A program made the position numbers and the translations under genes. Positions 33,929-43,654 of a DNA stretch of 64,000 nt are shown piece after piece (the stretch's first letter is position 1; every line of letters starts with the position of its first letter). The notes beneath the pieces are model-generated. The model was not told the DNA's origin, ran no database searches, and worked only from the letters and a program-made list of their open reading frames with translations. The stretch comes from Hydractinia symbiolongicarpus (taxonomy: Eukaryota; Cnidaria; Hydrozoa; Anthoathecata; Hydractiniidae), in the NCBI RefSeq assembly GCF_029227915.1, contig NC_079888.1, forward strand, positions 8,973,001-9,037,000, read 5' to 3'.

Positions 33929-34504
33929 CTACCAAATTGTTGCCTTTTTATTACTCGTTATGTGTTGATGGTAGCCAGGGCGAAAATTAGCTGGTGCATT
34001 TACCATATATCTTAGTAGAATTTTAATTTTAGCAGCTACAACTTTATCTGTTGATCCTTTGTTTCGGATAACATCATTCAAACTCGCACTAACCTTTTCT
34101 TCATTGAATGTGTTGGCGTTGGAATAACTCCCAAATGCAGATGATCCTTTTAATTGTTGGTAGACAGACCACCTGCTATCAATCGTATGCAAATCATCCA
34201 TTAGTTTAAGCATCTTCCTTTTCCATTTCGTAACAGCTGTCTTATATGACAGACCACGAGTTTTGGGGTAACTTCTACAAACATAGAGTCGAATAGTCTC
34301 AATGGGAATTACCTGTGCCCGATAAAGTTCATGACCTATTGAGTGTTCTAACGCATTATCAAGCTTCGTCACTGCATTGTTTGTCCTCCATGTTAATGGT
34401 GGTCGAACCTTGCATGCTTTTGTTATCTCTGTATTCAAATCCGCATTATTGGTAGAAAGCAAAACATTGATTAATGCATAAACGAACAGTACTTCACACT
34501 TCAT
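33929..34504 (-). CDS. Secreted LHTID/TSD-family protein, C-terminally truncated
   Basis: The ATG at 34504 is chosen because an acceptor (TTATTATAG) lies five bases upstream and it starts a good signal peptide (KCEVLFVYALINVLLSTNNA). The upstream extension of the frame is intron or leader. The 191-residue product keeps KACK, GHELYRAQVIPIETIR, YVCRSY, LMDDLHTIDSRW and APANFRPGY. It then diverges into an unrelated short tail and stops, so the VDP and TSD blocks are missing. The 95-bp tandem array begins about 170 bases beyond the stop, which suggests a rearrangement removed the 3' end. The H/Q position is Gln. Confidence 0.75.
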   Translation of the reverse strand: MKCEVLFVYALINVLLSTNNADLNTEITKACKVRPPLTWRTNNAVTKLDNALEHSIGHELYRAQVIPIETIRLYVCRSYPKTRGLSYKTAVTKWKRKMLKLMDDLHTIDSRWSVYQQLKGSSAFGSYSNANTFNEEKVSASLNDVIRNKGSTDKVVAAKIKILLRYMVNAPANFRPGYHQHITSNKKATIW

Positions 34505-36058
34505 GCAGCCTATAATAAGCAAAGCAATTAAATATATAAATTTGAAAACGTTTTCTGTCATATAACTCCATTGTTGCAAAAAAGACATTTTTAGCATTTT
34601 TAAGTGGGGTTTTTATAGAGCACAATTAATTCTGAACAAATAAGAGGATTGAAAAATTAATGTAAAAGAGATGGATAAAAGGAGTTTCAATGTGCCTCAA
34701 CAAATCAGTTTAATCGAAAAGTACATCAGCTTTTTAATCTTTGAAACTCTTTCAAGAGTAATGCGAAGTGACATGTATCGATGAAGGCGTTGATGTGCTG
34801 ATATTATCACCGGAAATCTATTCCTGAACAATGTGCACATTCACGTGATCTAATAGCGAGAGACAAATTTTAAAATCGTTACCTAACCAATAGACTTTCC
34901 AAATCAAAATCGAACAAAGCTCCATTTTTTCAGAATTTACACGAAAACGGTGATAGGTAGCATTATTGACGCATGATCATGAGCGTGGTCAATGAGGGTT
35001 AGGGGTGCGTGGGGCAGGCAGGGGCAAAAGCAAGATATAAAACAAGAATGTCTATTTTGTAAGAACACGCAAAACTTTTTGAACTAGTTGAATTCTTTAA
35101 ACAAAAGCATCATACAAGAAAATGTACCACAATTTTTTCAATTGAAAGTGTCAGAAGAATAATAGATTTCACCTGTTCATAAAAAATATGTGGAGAAGCT
35201 CCTTCCGCACAATTTAGTTAACTTGTAGCGTTTCTTGCTTATCTGATATATGTTAGATATACAGAAAGAGAGCTAAAGTTTGTATTTTTAAATTAGTAAA
35301 ATTTATCAGATCAGTATGCTTTACTGAATGTTTACAGCGTGATGCATAAACACTTATGCATATAGCTATACCAAAATGGTAAACAAAACAAAAATAATAA
35401 GCACAGATTTACTATAAAAAAATTAGTGGTATTAATGGTTATTACAACTTACAATTATGCTTTTGATTAACTCACTTTGTGTATACAGAAACTGTAGGTA
35501 GAGATTTGAACATTAGCTGGGATGAACACACAAATCGTCACGGAAAGTTCTAACCATGGTAAAAGTAAAGAAAGCTGCAACCTAAGAAAGAAAAGAGATC
35601 TTGATTTGTACATTTTAGCCAACATAAAGAATTTACGTGGTCAACATAAAATTTTATTTGTTGAAAATTTGCCTTGACAATGAAAACCAAACGTAAACTT
35701 TTTCTTTTGTAATAAGCAAGTGTTTGTTATTGTTTTACATTCATAATTGTTATAAAGTGATAAAAACAGACACACAGAGTTTCTCACTCATAGAGTACTT
35801 TTTCTCTCATAAAGAACAAGCTGATCACAGAAAAACGTAGAGAATAAAAAAATGTGCGTAATATAATGCACGTGACAGTTCTAACATAAAGTAATAGAAC
35901 CACCGGTTCACAACTAAATAAAAGATAGCAAGTGAGCGTCACATATTTCAACATAAAGACATGATTTTTTATGTCTTAAAATTTTTTTCTCTTTTTGATA
36001 TAAAAGAAAAAAAAGTTTTACAAGCAAAGTGACATAGATTGTGAAACTTAGCTATAAG
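34505..36058. other. Upstream region of the 34.5-kb gene
   Basis: No coding. ACCTAACCAATAGACT at about 34880 holds a CCAAT box in the right orientation for the minus-strand gene, but no TATA box can be fixed with confidence. Confidence 0.35.
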
Positions 36059-36060
36059 AC

Positions 36061-36777
36061 GAAGAAGAAGAAGAAGTAGAAGAAGAAGAAGAAGAAGAAG
36101 AAGAAGAAGAAGAAGAAGAAGAAGAAGAAGAAGAAGAAGAAGAAGAAGAAGAAGAAGAAGAAGAAGAAGAAGAAGAAGAAGAAGAAGAAGAAGAAGAAGA
36201 AGAAGAAGAAGAAGAAGAAGAAGAAGAAGAAGAAGAAGAAGAAGAAGAAGAAGAAGAAGAAGAAGAAGAAGAAGAAGAAGAAGAAGAAGAAGAAGAAGAA
36301 GAAGAAGAAGAAGAAGAAGAAGAAGAAGAAGAAGAAGAAGAAGAAGAAGAAGAAGAAGAAGAAGAAGAAGAAGAAGAAGAAGAAGAAGAAGAAGAAGAAG
36401 AAGAAGAAGAAGAAGAAGAAGAAGAAGAAGAAGAAGAAGAAGAAGAAGAAGAAGAAGAAGAAGAAGAAGAAGAAGAAGAAGAAGAAGAAGAAGAAGAAGA
36501 AGAAGAAGAAGAAGAAGAAGAAGAAGAAGAAGAAGAAGAAGAAGAAGAAGAAGAAGAAGAAGAAGAAGAAGAAGAAGAAGAAGAAGAAGAAGAAGAAGAA
36601 GAAGAAGAAGAAGAAGAAGAAGAAGAAGAAGAAGAAGAAGAAGAAGAAGAAGAAGAAGAAGAAGAAGAAGAAGAAGAAGAAGAAGAAGAAGAAGAAGAAG
36701 AAGAAGAAGAAGAAGAAGAAGAAGAAGAAGAAGAAGAAGAAGAAGAAGAAGAAGAAGAAGAAGAAGAAGAAGAAGAA
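36061..36777. repeat. Very long (GAA)n trinucleotide repeat
   Basis: About 717 bp of GAA/TTC with one visible interruption (GTA near 36076), roughly 235 units in all. The polySer, polyLeu and polyGlu frames on it have no coding support. Pure GAA/TTC of this length is known to form triplex (H-DNA) and sticky structures. Confidence 0.99.
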
Positions 36778-36779
36778 AA

Positions 36780-37505
36780 ATGAGGTTTAATAAACGGACC
36801 ACCCAAAATGTCAAGATGAAGGAAATGATACACACTTTAGAATCACATAGACGTCCAGACAACCTGCTTATGAATAATTATTATTTTACTATGAATTAGC
36901 TACTTTTTTATTTCTAAAAAAGGAAAAAAAAATTTCAGTATTCTTTTTGGCGGTAAAATTAGTTACGGTCAGTAAAATATAATAAGTATCAGTAAATTGA
37001 AAAGGATATAGCTAGCTAACTAGTTCAAATTTAAAAGCGAAGTAAGTACTTATATTGAATAAATTATGGATATCCAATAGATGTAGGGAACTTTTCTGTC
37101 ATTTTCAATTATACGTAATATTGCTGTTGTCCTCGGTGATCATAAACTTTTTCGCCGCCATTAGCTTGACTTTAGTCTTCATTATTTCTAATATATTCTT
37201 AGCATGTAAATAATATGATAAGAAATAGAAGAGCAAATTAACATTAAATTCAAGATCAACTAATCATATTATCTATAGAACATTTTGTTACGTGAACGGA
37301 TAAAGTTCAATTTACTTGCTATGCAATAACTTGAGCTTCTAATAAAAATTGAGATTTTAGAACAACAAGGTGAGTCTGGGCATTTGTTAGGATCTTCTTA
37401 TAATAACTTATTATCAGTCTTAATATTATCTTTAAAAAAGTGCTTAAGTGAAAATAACAGGACACGCTCTCGCATTTTTCTGAATTCGTAAAATAAAAAA
37501 TTGTA
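36780..37505. other. Intergenic, no gene recognised
   Basis: Nothing supported; AT-rich with several TAGCTAGCTA words near 37010. Confidence 0.35.
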
Positions 37506-37679
37506 TCTCTTTAAGAATAGCCGTATTTTGCCTGTCTTCGCGCAGACCCCCCGCTGAGTTAGAAAATGATGTTACGGAAACACGAATATCAAATGCGATA
37601 TATTTTTATCCACTTTGTTGCAACGAGTAAATACAAAGGACGGGCGAACCCGTGGATTTTTCCACGGGCTAACGACTAG
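37506..37679 (+). mobile_element. Mini-Helitron, plus orientation
   Basis: 174 bp, A|TC at 37505-37507, the perfect 8-bp stem hairpin at 37649-37668 and CTAG|T at 37676-37680. Confidence 0.65.
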
Positions 37680-37810
37680 TTTAATAATAGCTAATAATAG
37701 CCGTATTTTGTCTGTCTATCCGCAAATAAAAAAATTGTGCAACGGGTACACGAAATAGCATTCAACTTAAAGACGGACAGCTCCTTGGTTTTTCCCACGG
37801 TAACAGCTAG
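37680..37810 (+). mobile_element. Second Helitron-type 3' end in tandem
   Basis: TAGCCGTATTTTGTCTGTC begins a second degenerate copy directly after the first, ending GGTTTTTCCCACGG with a damaged hairpin and CTAG|T at 37807-37811. The 5' TC is not clear. Confidence 0.45.
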
Positions 37811-37814
37811 TCAT

Positions 37815-38020
37815 TTATAAATACCCGTATTTTGTTCAAAATGGCACTCGCTGTTTCACTTTGTGTTAAGGATACACGAAATATTGATGCCCGGGATTTG
37901 CTCGACGGATCCCAGGAACGTTTTATAGGCGGCTAAAATTCACTGCTAAAAATATTTCGCCGCGTGAATAAATGTGCAAATCGGTCCCATATAAATAAGT
38001 TGCGGCGTGACGTAATGTTT
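37815..38020. repeat. Segment duplicated at about 57.59-57.76 kb
   Basis: GATACACGAAATATTGATGC, GCCCGGGATTT, ATCCCAGGAAC and AAATATTTCGCCGCGTG match 57.6-57.72 kb. This is the outer left part of the duplicated block that includes the genes at 41 and 58 kb. Confidence 0.75.
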
Positions 38021-38119
38021 TTGAGAACAATGGACATTCCCACGGACAGGCATGTGCACAGGCAAAAAAATATAAACAACAGACTGCGACGATTGAAAAT
38101 ATTAGCTGCAACTGTCGCT

Positions 38120-38650
38120 AAATTTAGTCACGTCTGCATTTAGAAGAAATGTGCAAAAAAGCTTCTCAAAAATTGAACGAAATTGCAAGGATAATACCTG
38201 TAATGAGTGTTGGAAAAAGAAGAACACTCGTAAATGCTTTCTTTAAGTCCTTGTTCAACTACTGTCCACTAGTGTGGATGTGTTGTAATAGAAGCTATAG
38301 CTAATAATCGAATAAATCGACTACATGAACGTTCCTTTCGCATGGTGTACAATGATGAGGAGTCATCTTTTAGTGATTTGCTCATAAAAAATCTGTCTCT
38401 ATCCTTGTTAAGAAAATCCAGGCTTTAATGGTCGAACTATAGCTATAAAGTGAAAAATAATTTGGCACCAATTCTCGTAAGTGAAGTCTTTGAATTAAGA
38501 TCTGCATCGGCCTATAGTTTCCGAACAGTTACTGATTTTTTTAATTCCAAGGCTTTGAACATCAAAATTTGGAACGGAAAGTTTAAGCTTTCTTGGTCCA
38601 AAACTCCGGGAAACAGTCCCCTTTTCAATTCGCGAGTTGAAAACAATTGA
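38120..38650 (+). pseudogene. LINE reverse transcriptase fragment
   Basis: Frames joined by eye give KKASQKLNEIARIIPVMS, LVNAFFKSLFNYCPLVWMCC, then NNRINRLHERSFRMVYND, SLSLLRKSRL, YKVKNNLAPILVSEVFE and RSASAYSFRTV, the standard C-terminal block of CR1/jockey-type LINEs. There are stops and frame changes. It lies inside the duplicated block and is absent from the other copy at 57.8 kb, so it inserted after the duplication. Confidence 0.85.
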
Positions 38651-38950
38651 AAGTTTCAGAAAGAATATTAAAAAATGAATTCCAAATAACTTCCCTTGTC
38701 GATTATGTAGAAACTACGTGGAGGGTGTTGGTTTCCTTTAATTTGTTCTGTTTGAATTATGTAACTGAGTCGCTCTTTTTGTTTTTGTTCCTTAGTTTTT
38801 AAACCAGAGTGGAAAAAATAGAAAACAAAAAAAAAATTTTCCTTTTGCATTTAATTTTTTATGTTTAATATTTACTTTTACGATGTGTATATAGTTGACG
38901 TAAATTAGCGCACTTATTGAGTACAGCTATGTAAAATGTACATGAATGTA

Positions 38951-39639
38951 CAGTGAAATCCCGTTAAAGCGGACACCCTCTAAAGCGGACAGCCCGTTAA
39001 AGCGGACACTAGCACTTGGAACTTACTGATTTTAAGTCAAACTCTTATAAAAAACTCTCTATAAAGCGGACAGTCATAAAGCGGAAACTCGTTAAAGCGG
39101 ACGATTTATTTTGCACCAAATGAATATTTTCCCTATAAAGACTGCCTGTAAAGCGGACAGTACAAAACAAAAAATAGAAACAAAGATTTTAACGTGATCG
39201 GAGGTATTTCTGTGTTCCGCCCAAACTTTAAAGTTCATTGATTAAAAAGTATTTGTAAATTTAAATGTGGCACTGCGTATGTTAGCCACTATACCTGTCA
39301 CAAAATGCGCCGTTGTACCGTATTCGATGAAGAAAGTCAAAAAATGCTGACGGCAGTTACAAAAAAGATTGAGGATCTACAAATTAAATGCAAGAAGCAA
39401 GCCTCTATCAAAGACTTTTTCTTGTAAATTTTGATTAATGTTTCTGAATATAGCTTATATACCCTCAAATCCTAGCCTCTTAACTTCTTACTTTAAGCCC
39501 AGTAAAGCATAAATCACCTTTTTCAGTCAAAATCCCATCTAAAATAAAATTTGACACAAACTCTCTATAAAGCGGACATCCCGTCAAAGCGGACAGTTTT
39601 TTTTGTCCCAATGGTGTCCGCTTTAACGGGATTCCACTG
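38951..39639 (+). mobile_element. Tigger/pogo-type element, internally deleted
   Basis: 689 bp, ends CAGTGAAATCCCGTTAAAGC and its inverse GCTTTAACGGGATTCCACTG, flanked by TA (38949-38950, 39640-39641). TAAAGCGGACA words recur about eight times along both ends, like arrays of transposase sites. A remnant of the transposase C-terminus is at 39305-39427. Confidence 0.85.
39305..39427 (+). pseudogene. Remnant of a Tigger-type transposase C-terminus
   Basis: A 40-codon open frame inside the element ends MLTAVTKKIEDLQIKCKK then ASIKDFF, a form seen at the end of Tigger/pogo transposases (a short acidic-basic helix and a DFF-type tail). The catalytic domain is deleted. Confidence 0.55.
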
Positions 39640-39644
39640 TATAT

Positions 39645-40578
39645 ATTTGCAGTATTTGTCAAAAAAAAATTAAACAGAGAAAATATTAGTTTTATTTCAG
39701 ATTTATTTCAAATCATTTTCAACCTTATATTCCTAAAAATCCATAAATTAGAATAAATCAATGTGGCTATGTAGTCCTTCTTTTCTTACCCATCAGGACG
39801 CGCGCGCATATACGGAGCATTGTAAACATTCAAATTGTTGTTGTATCATCAAATTAAAGTAAATATTTAATCACGTGTTTTAGCCATGTATAAATCTATA
39901 ACAAACAAATTTTCATATTTTAAAAGCAGAACGCAGATCGTGAGGGAGCAAAACCTAACAACTTTTATTCACATTGTTCTATTAAACTTTTATACAGTTG
40001 AGTGTAAGTGCTTTTTGTCCTAGCCGTCATTATTGTTTTGTTTTTTACGTTAACTTCACATTTTCATTAGTTTGCACTTGGGTTGAGGCTACCTCTATCT
40101 GCCTGCAGTTAAAAGATAAAGATTGCCAAATAAAGTTGGCTGCAGCAAAATTTTAAATGTTGATAATTTATGTTAAATAAACGCAGTCAGATTGCTACAC
40201 CTTTTTCCAAAGTATAATTTCATTGATTTAATTCCGAATGCTTTTGCTACGGGTTACACAGTGTGAGTTACTTTTTGAAAAATAAATTACATCTGAAACA
40301 ATGTATTGCTGTGAGCGCATCTCTGGATGCACGGCTTGGTTTGAGGTAAACATTTTAACCTGACGTTCAATGTTTGGGAGGATTTTATCGATGCGTTGGG
40401 GTTGTGGAAAGAGTAGAAAACAGGTATATTTATTTACTCCATTTAAAAAAATCGTTTATTTTACAACCCATTCTAGAGTCCTATTAACGTAAGTATAAGT
40501 ACGAATCTACGTAAATAACATATTTTTACTAAAGGTAACAACGCTGACAATCTTGTCTTCGATGGGTCTTTATTTGCT
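39645..40578. repeat. 3' flank of the 41-kb gene, duplicated at 57.78-58.15 kb
   Basis: AATATTTAATCACGTGTTTT and GCCATGTATAAA at about 39860-39895 and AACAACGCTGACAATCTTGT at about 40538 recur near 57815 and 58118. No separate gene is seen. The flank is better kept than expected for non-coding DNA. Confidence 0.6.
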
Positions 40579-41303
40579 CTATCCACGATACGGTTGATCA
40601 GATGTCATAATTCCACCATCAGCATACTCCTTAAATACCAACCCATACTTCTCCCCATAATTGTCTTGATACTTTTTCGATTTTGAAGTCAAATCTTCAA
40701 ATGTTACTTCATCATCGTTTTCAACTGATCTAGCTAAAACTGGATCCAACGCGTTTGACACAGCACTGTTGGTTCTTGAGAATCCTACTCTTAAATTCGC
40801 TGGAGAACTATTTAAACATCTATATAGTTCTGCTAAGTTTTTCGCTATTTCTAAGTCAGGTCGGGTATCTTTATTTTTAAACTTTCCAAGGATAACGATG
40901 CATTTTTTCTTGTTATCATTATTTTGCTTTACAAAAGCTGGCCAGGCTTCATCTGATTGCAAAGTGTCGAGATCCTTCCATTCTGGATCAATCGTATGCA
41001 GTTGCGTTAGTAGATCAGTGATACCACTCTTCCACTCACTCTTTCATCATCGTCTTGGAAGCCAGCAAACTCACCGCAAATCATTGTACGCATCGCGTCA
41101 GAAGGGATAACATGGGCTTTATTGAACACTCTACCGTCACCCACAACCATTCCCAATGCAGCACCAACAGCATTTACTACCTTAATCGTCTCTTCGTAAA
41201 ATTTTGGTCTTTCTTTGCAAGCTTTATCTGCTTCCTCTTGCATGTCAGTATACACATGACTTACATAGACAATCAATAAAAAGAAGGCAAGTTTCTTGCA
41301 CAT
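40579..41303 (-). pseudogene. Secreted LHTID/TSD-family protein, one frameshift
   Basis: The ATG at 41303 opens a signal peptide (CKKLAFFLLIVYVSHVYTD), followed by KACKERPKFY, GRVFNKAHVIPSDAMR and MICGEF. The frame then breaks near 41036-41046: after QDDDERVS the sequence continues one frame over with EWKSGITDLLTQ, LHTIDPEW, NSSPANLRVG, NALDPVL and, at the end, GGIMTSDQPYRG. One base appears to be missing. All family blocks are present otherwise. This copy keeps His in AHVIP. It could be a recent pseudogene, a sequencing error, or a gene that uses an odd intron (see findings). A splice acceptor lies eight bases before the ATG. Confidence 0.8.
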
Positions 41304-41316
41304 CCTTATTGCCTAA

Positions 41317-41352
41317 AAGAAAAGAAAAAATACTGCAACAAGTTATTACCTG
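41317..41352 (-). other. Conserved splice-site pair before the ATG
   Basis: On the minus strand, ACCAACCAG|GTAATAAC...TTCTTTTAG|GCAATAAGG lies directly before the ATG. Both sites recur before the 58.8-kb copy with a shorter interval. At 30-40 bases it is very short for an animal intron, so the acceptor may be used with a distant donor or a spliced leader. Confidence 0.4.
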
Positions 41353-41445
41353 GTTGGTACTAATGTGATAATATACCCAGGCATTGGATAAAAATAATTC
41401 CCAATACTTGAAATTTGTGTTCGTGCTTGTCTACATTCTAAGCTA

Positions 41446-41640
41446 CCATTCTTCTTGACGACAGAAAATACTGTTTCAAACTGTTTTATAACAGCCCGTC
41501 GGCAAGTGCGCTAAGCCAATCAGAAAGCCTAAAAGCTTGTATTGCCCACTTGCAAAATCCAGGCGGTTAACAACGCCAATGTTACTTAACTAATCATTTG
41601 ACAACACGAAATAAGTTATATTGTTGCACTTATATAAGAA
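41446..41640 (-). promoter_or_regulatory. Conserved promoter block of the 41-kb gene
   Basis: On the minus strand CTGATTGGCTTA (inverted CCAAT, about 41514-41525) is followed some 25 bases on by GTTATAAAAC (TATA, about 41483-41492), giving a start near 41455. The whole block repeats at 58922-59110 with only scattered differences, far better kept than the coding parts. Confidence 0.6.
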
Positions 41641-41670
41641 GAAAACTAAATGTTTAGAATAGTTTTTCTT

Positions 41671-42512
41671 AAGATGGGAATACACGGTGAAATATTTCTT
41701 TGGAAACATTTAAAAAAAGTTTCGAAATTTTTATTTTCCTATTGCACGTGTGTATTTTAAAATTAATTGTTGCTGGAGATAAGTAAGTGTATGGTTACAT
41801 GCGAGAGGGGTGAAATTGAATTACATAGTCAACTCACGCCAGGGTGAAAAACGTATAAGTTCACCGCGGGGTGAAAGTAAAATTTTTTATAAAATCACTT
41901 ACGTGGAACACGCGGGCAGCACAACAACTTCAAGAATTAGTAAAATATACTAGCACATGAGCGATAGAAAAACATTCCTTCAGCATGGTTTTGCGTATTT
42001 ACTCCTATAATATGTACGCTTTTCTCCCCGGAGCTCCTATGCTAAAGACAGGGGTGAAATCACCCTGATCCGAAATTTCACCTCAGCAAACGCATGTAAT
42101 TAATAAGTACAACTAGACCAAGCATAAGGTTGGTTTTACGAATTTGTGCCACATAACCAGGCCCTTAAAAATGAAGTTGAAGCGCAAAAGCTTGTACAAA
42201 AATAATTGAAATTTAAAACAAGCAGAAAAACGTGAAAAAAAGAAAAACACAATTCTGTTTAAAATCTCTTTTTACTTTCCATCTTCGCACATTTTCCTTC
42301 TCACGAAGCTAGAAATGCATAAAAATCTTGTTTACAATGAACTGGTGCGGCTTTGAATTATTACCAGCCGTCTTTCTTTCAAGACAAGAAAAATGTAACT
42401 GTTCAATTGGTAACAATCGTAAACTTTTACAACACGCGAAAACAAAAAAGTTTAGAAAGAAATGTTTCGAATGTTTTTTTAAGATACATTTTCACCGTGC
42501 ATTCCCGCTTTT
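41671..42512. mobile_element. Inverted-repeat element of about 840 bp
   Basis: GGGAATACACGGTGAAA near 41675 and its near-inverse TTTTCACCGTGCATTCCC near 42500, followed inward by matching AACATTT and TTCGAAA words. The interior repeats (A/G)GGGTGAAA and TTTCACC. No clear target duplication and no transposase. Confidence 0.55.
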
Positions 42513-42532
42513 ACAATTATGGATTTAACTGG

Positions 42533-43588
42533 AATGCGTGTACCCTTAGGGCCATATGATTTTCAATTTAATTGAAAATCAGAAATCAAAATTTTGGTAC
42601 TAATTCATGTTTTTTAAACTTTTATATTTTGAAATTCAAAATTTATAAACTAAAATTCAAATATTTTAAAATATTTGAATATTTGAATATTGAAAATCAA
42701 AAATTAAAAATCAAAAATTAAAAATCTTTTTTTCTTCGCGATCAAATATGATGCAATGAACCAACAGGTTCTTTTTAACCAACCCACTGCACTCCTGCAT
42801 AGAGTTTTTTTATTAGGAGCGTTTCATAAGGAGCTGAAATTGGTGTCCAAAGTTTTCAGGAAGTCCTGAGACTGCCAGGCAGATATTTTCTTTTTATTAC
42901 CAATATCGTTTCAATTGACTTTTGCTTGATATGCGTCTATTCTCTTAGATTTCTTTTGTTAAAAAAGATCTGGAAATAAAAGTTTATGCTATTCTAAGAA
43001 GTGTTTAAGATCAAATATTTTCAGAGTCCCTTAATTTTATAGGAGAAATTTAAAAAATGTAACTACACCAATCAGAAGCAATATTATTATTTATTCTTTT
43101 TAAATCTTCTTTTTGGTTTAGAACATTTGTTGACATTCATCGACAGTCTCTTATTGAACACAATATATGACGATCTATTATTGGTATAATATTTTAAATT
43201 TCCGATTAACATTCGGATGTAATAAAGTCTGATTTAGAAGGACAGGTTTGATATGAATCTCGCCCTTTATTTTGACCATGTCCCTAGGCAAGAACCCAGG
43301 ACGCCTGGGGATGAGACTGGTTTGACGTTTAACCGATGTGTCGCGTGCGTAATGAAACTTAAAATTGAAAAGAAAAATTTGAATTTGAGTTTTCAATTAT
43401 TGTTTTTTGATCTTTCTTGAGTTCTAAACTTTAAATTTTCAATTTTCAAATTAAATTGAAATTCAAAAATCATTAAATAATTTTGATTTTTGATTTTCAA
43501 ATTAAATTAAAAATCAAAATTAGCCATTATTTCTGATTTTCAATTTTCAATTAAATTGAAAATCAAATGGCCCTAAGAGTACACGCAT
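42533..43588. mobile_element. AT-rich TIR element with 8-bp duplication
   Basis: AATGCGTGTACCCTTAGGGC at the left and its near-inverse at the right, flanked by TTAACTGG at 42525-42532 and 43589-43596. Subterminal zones are dense in GATTTTCAA / TTGAAAATC words. 8 bp suggests hAT; no transposase is seen. Confidence 0.7.
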
Positions 43589-43607
43589 TTAACTGGTGGC
43601 AATTTCT

Positions 43608-43649
43608 AAATCTAATTTCGACAATTATAAAATTGTCGAAATTAGATTT
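43608..43649. repeat. Perfect 19-bp stem hairpin
   Basis: AAATCTAATTTCGACAATT, a 4-base loop, then the exact complement. It lies just outside the TIR element. A second perfect hairpin with 16-bp arms is at 44236-44271 (AGTTTGTTCCTAAAGT). Confidence 0.8.
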
Positions 43650-43654
43650 TAAAT

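Noticed and set aside
35969-36862. ORFs of 260-300 codons with polyLeu, polySer or polyGlu
   Set aside because: Frames of the GAA/TTC repeat; no coding flanks.
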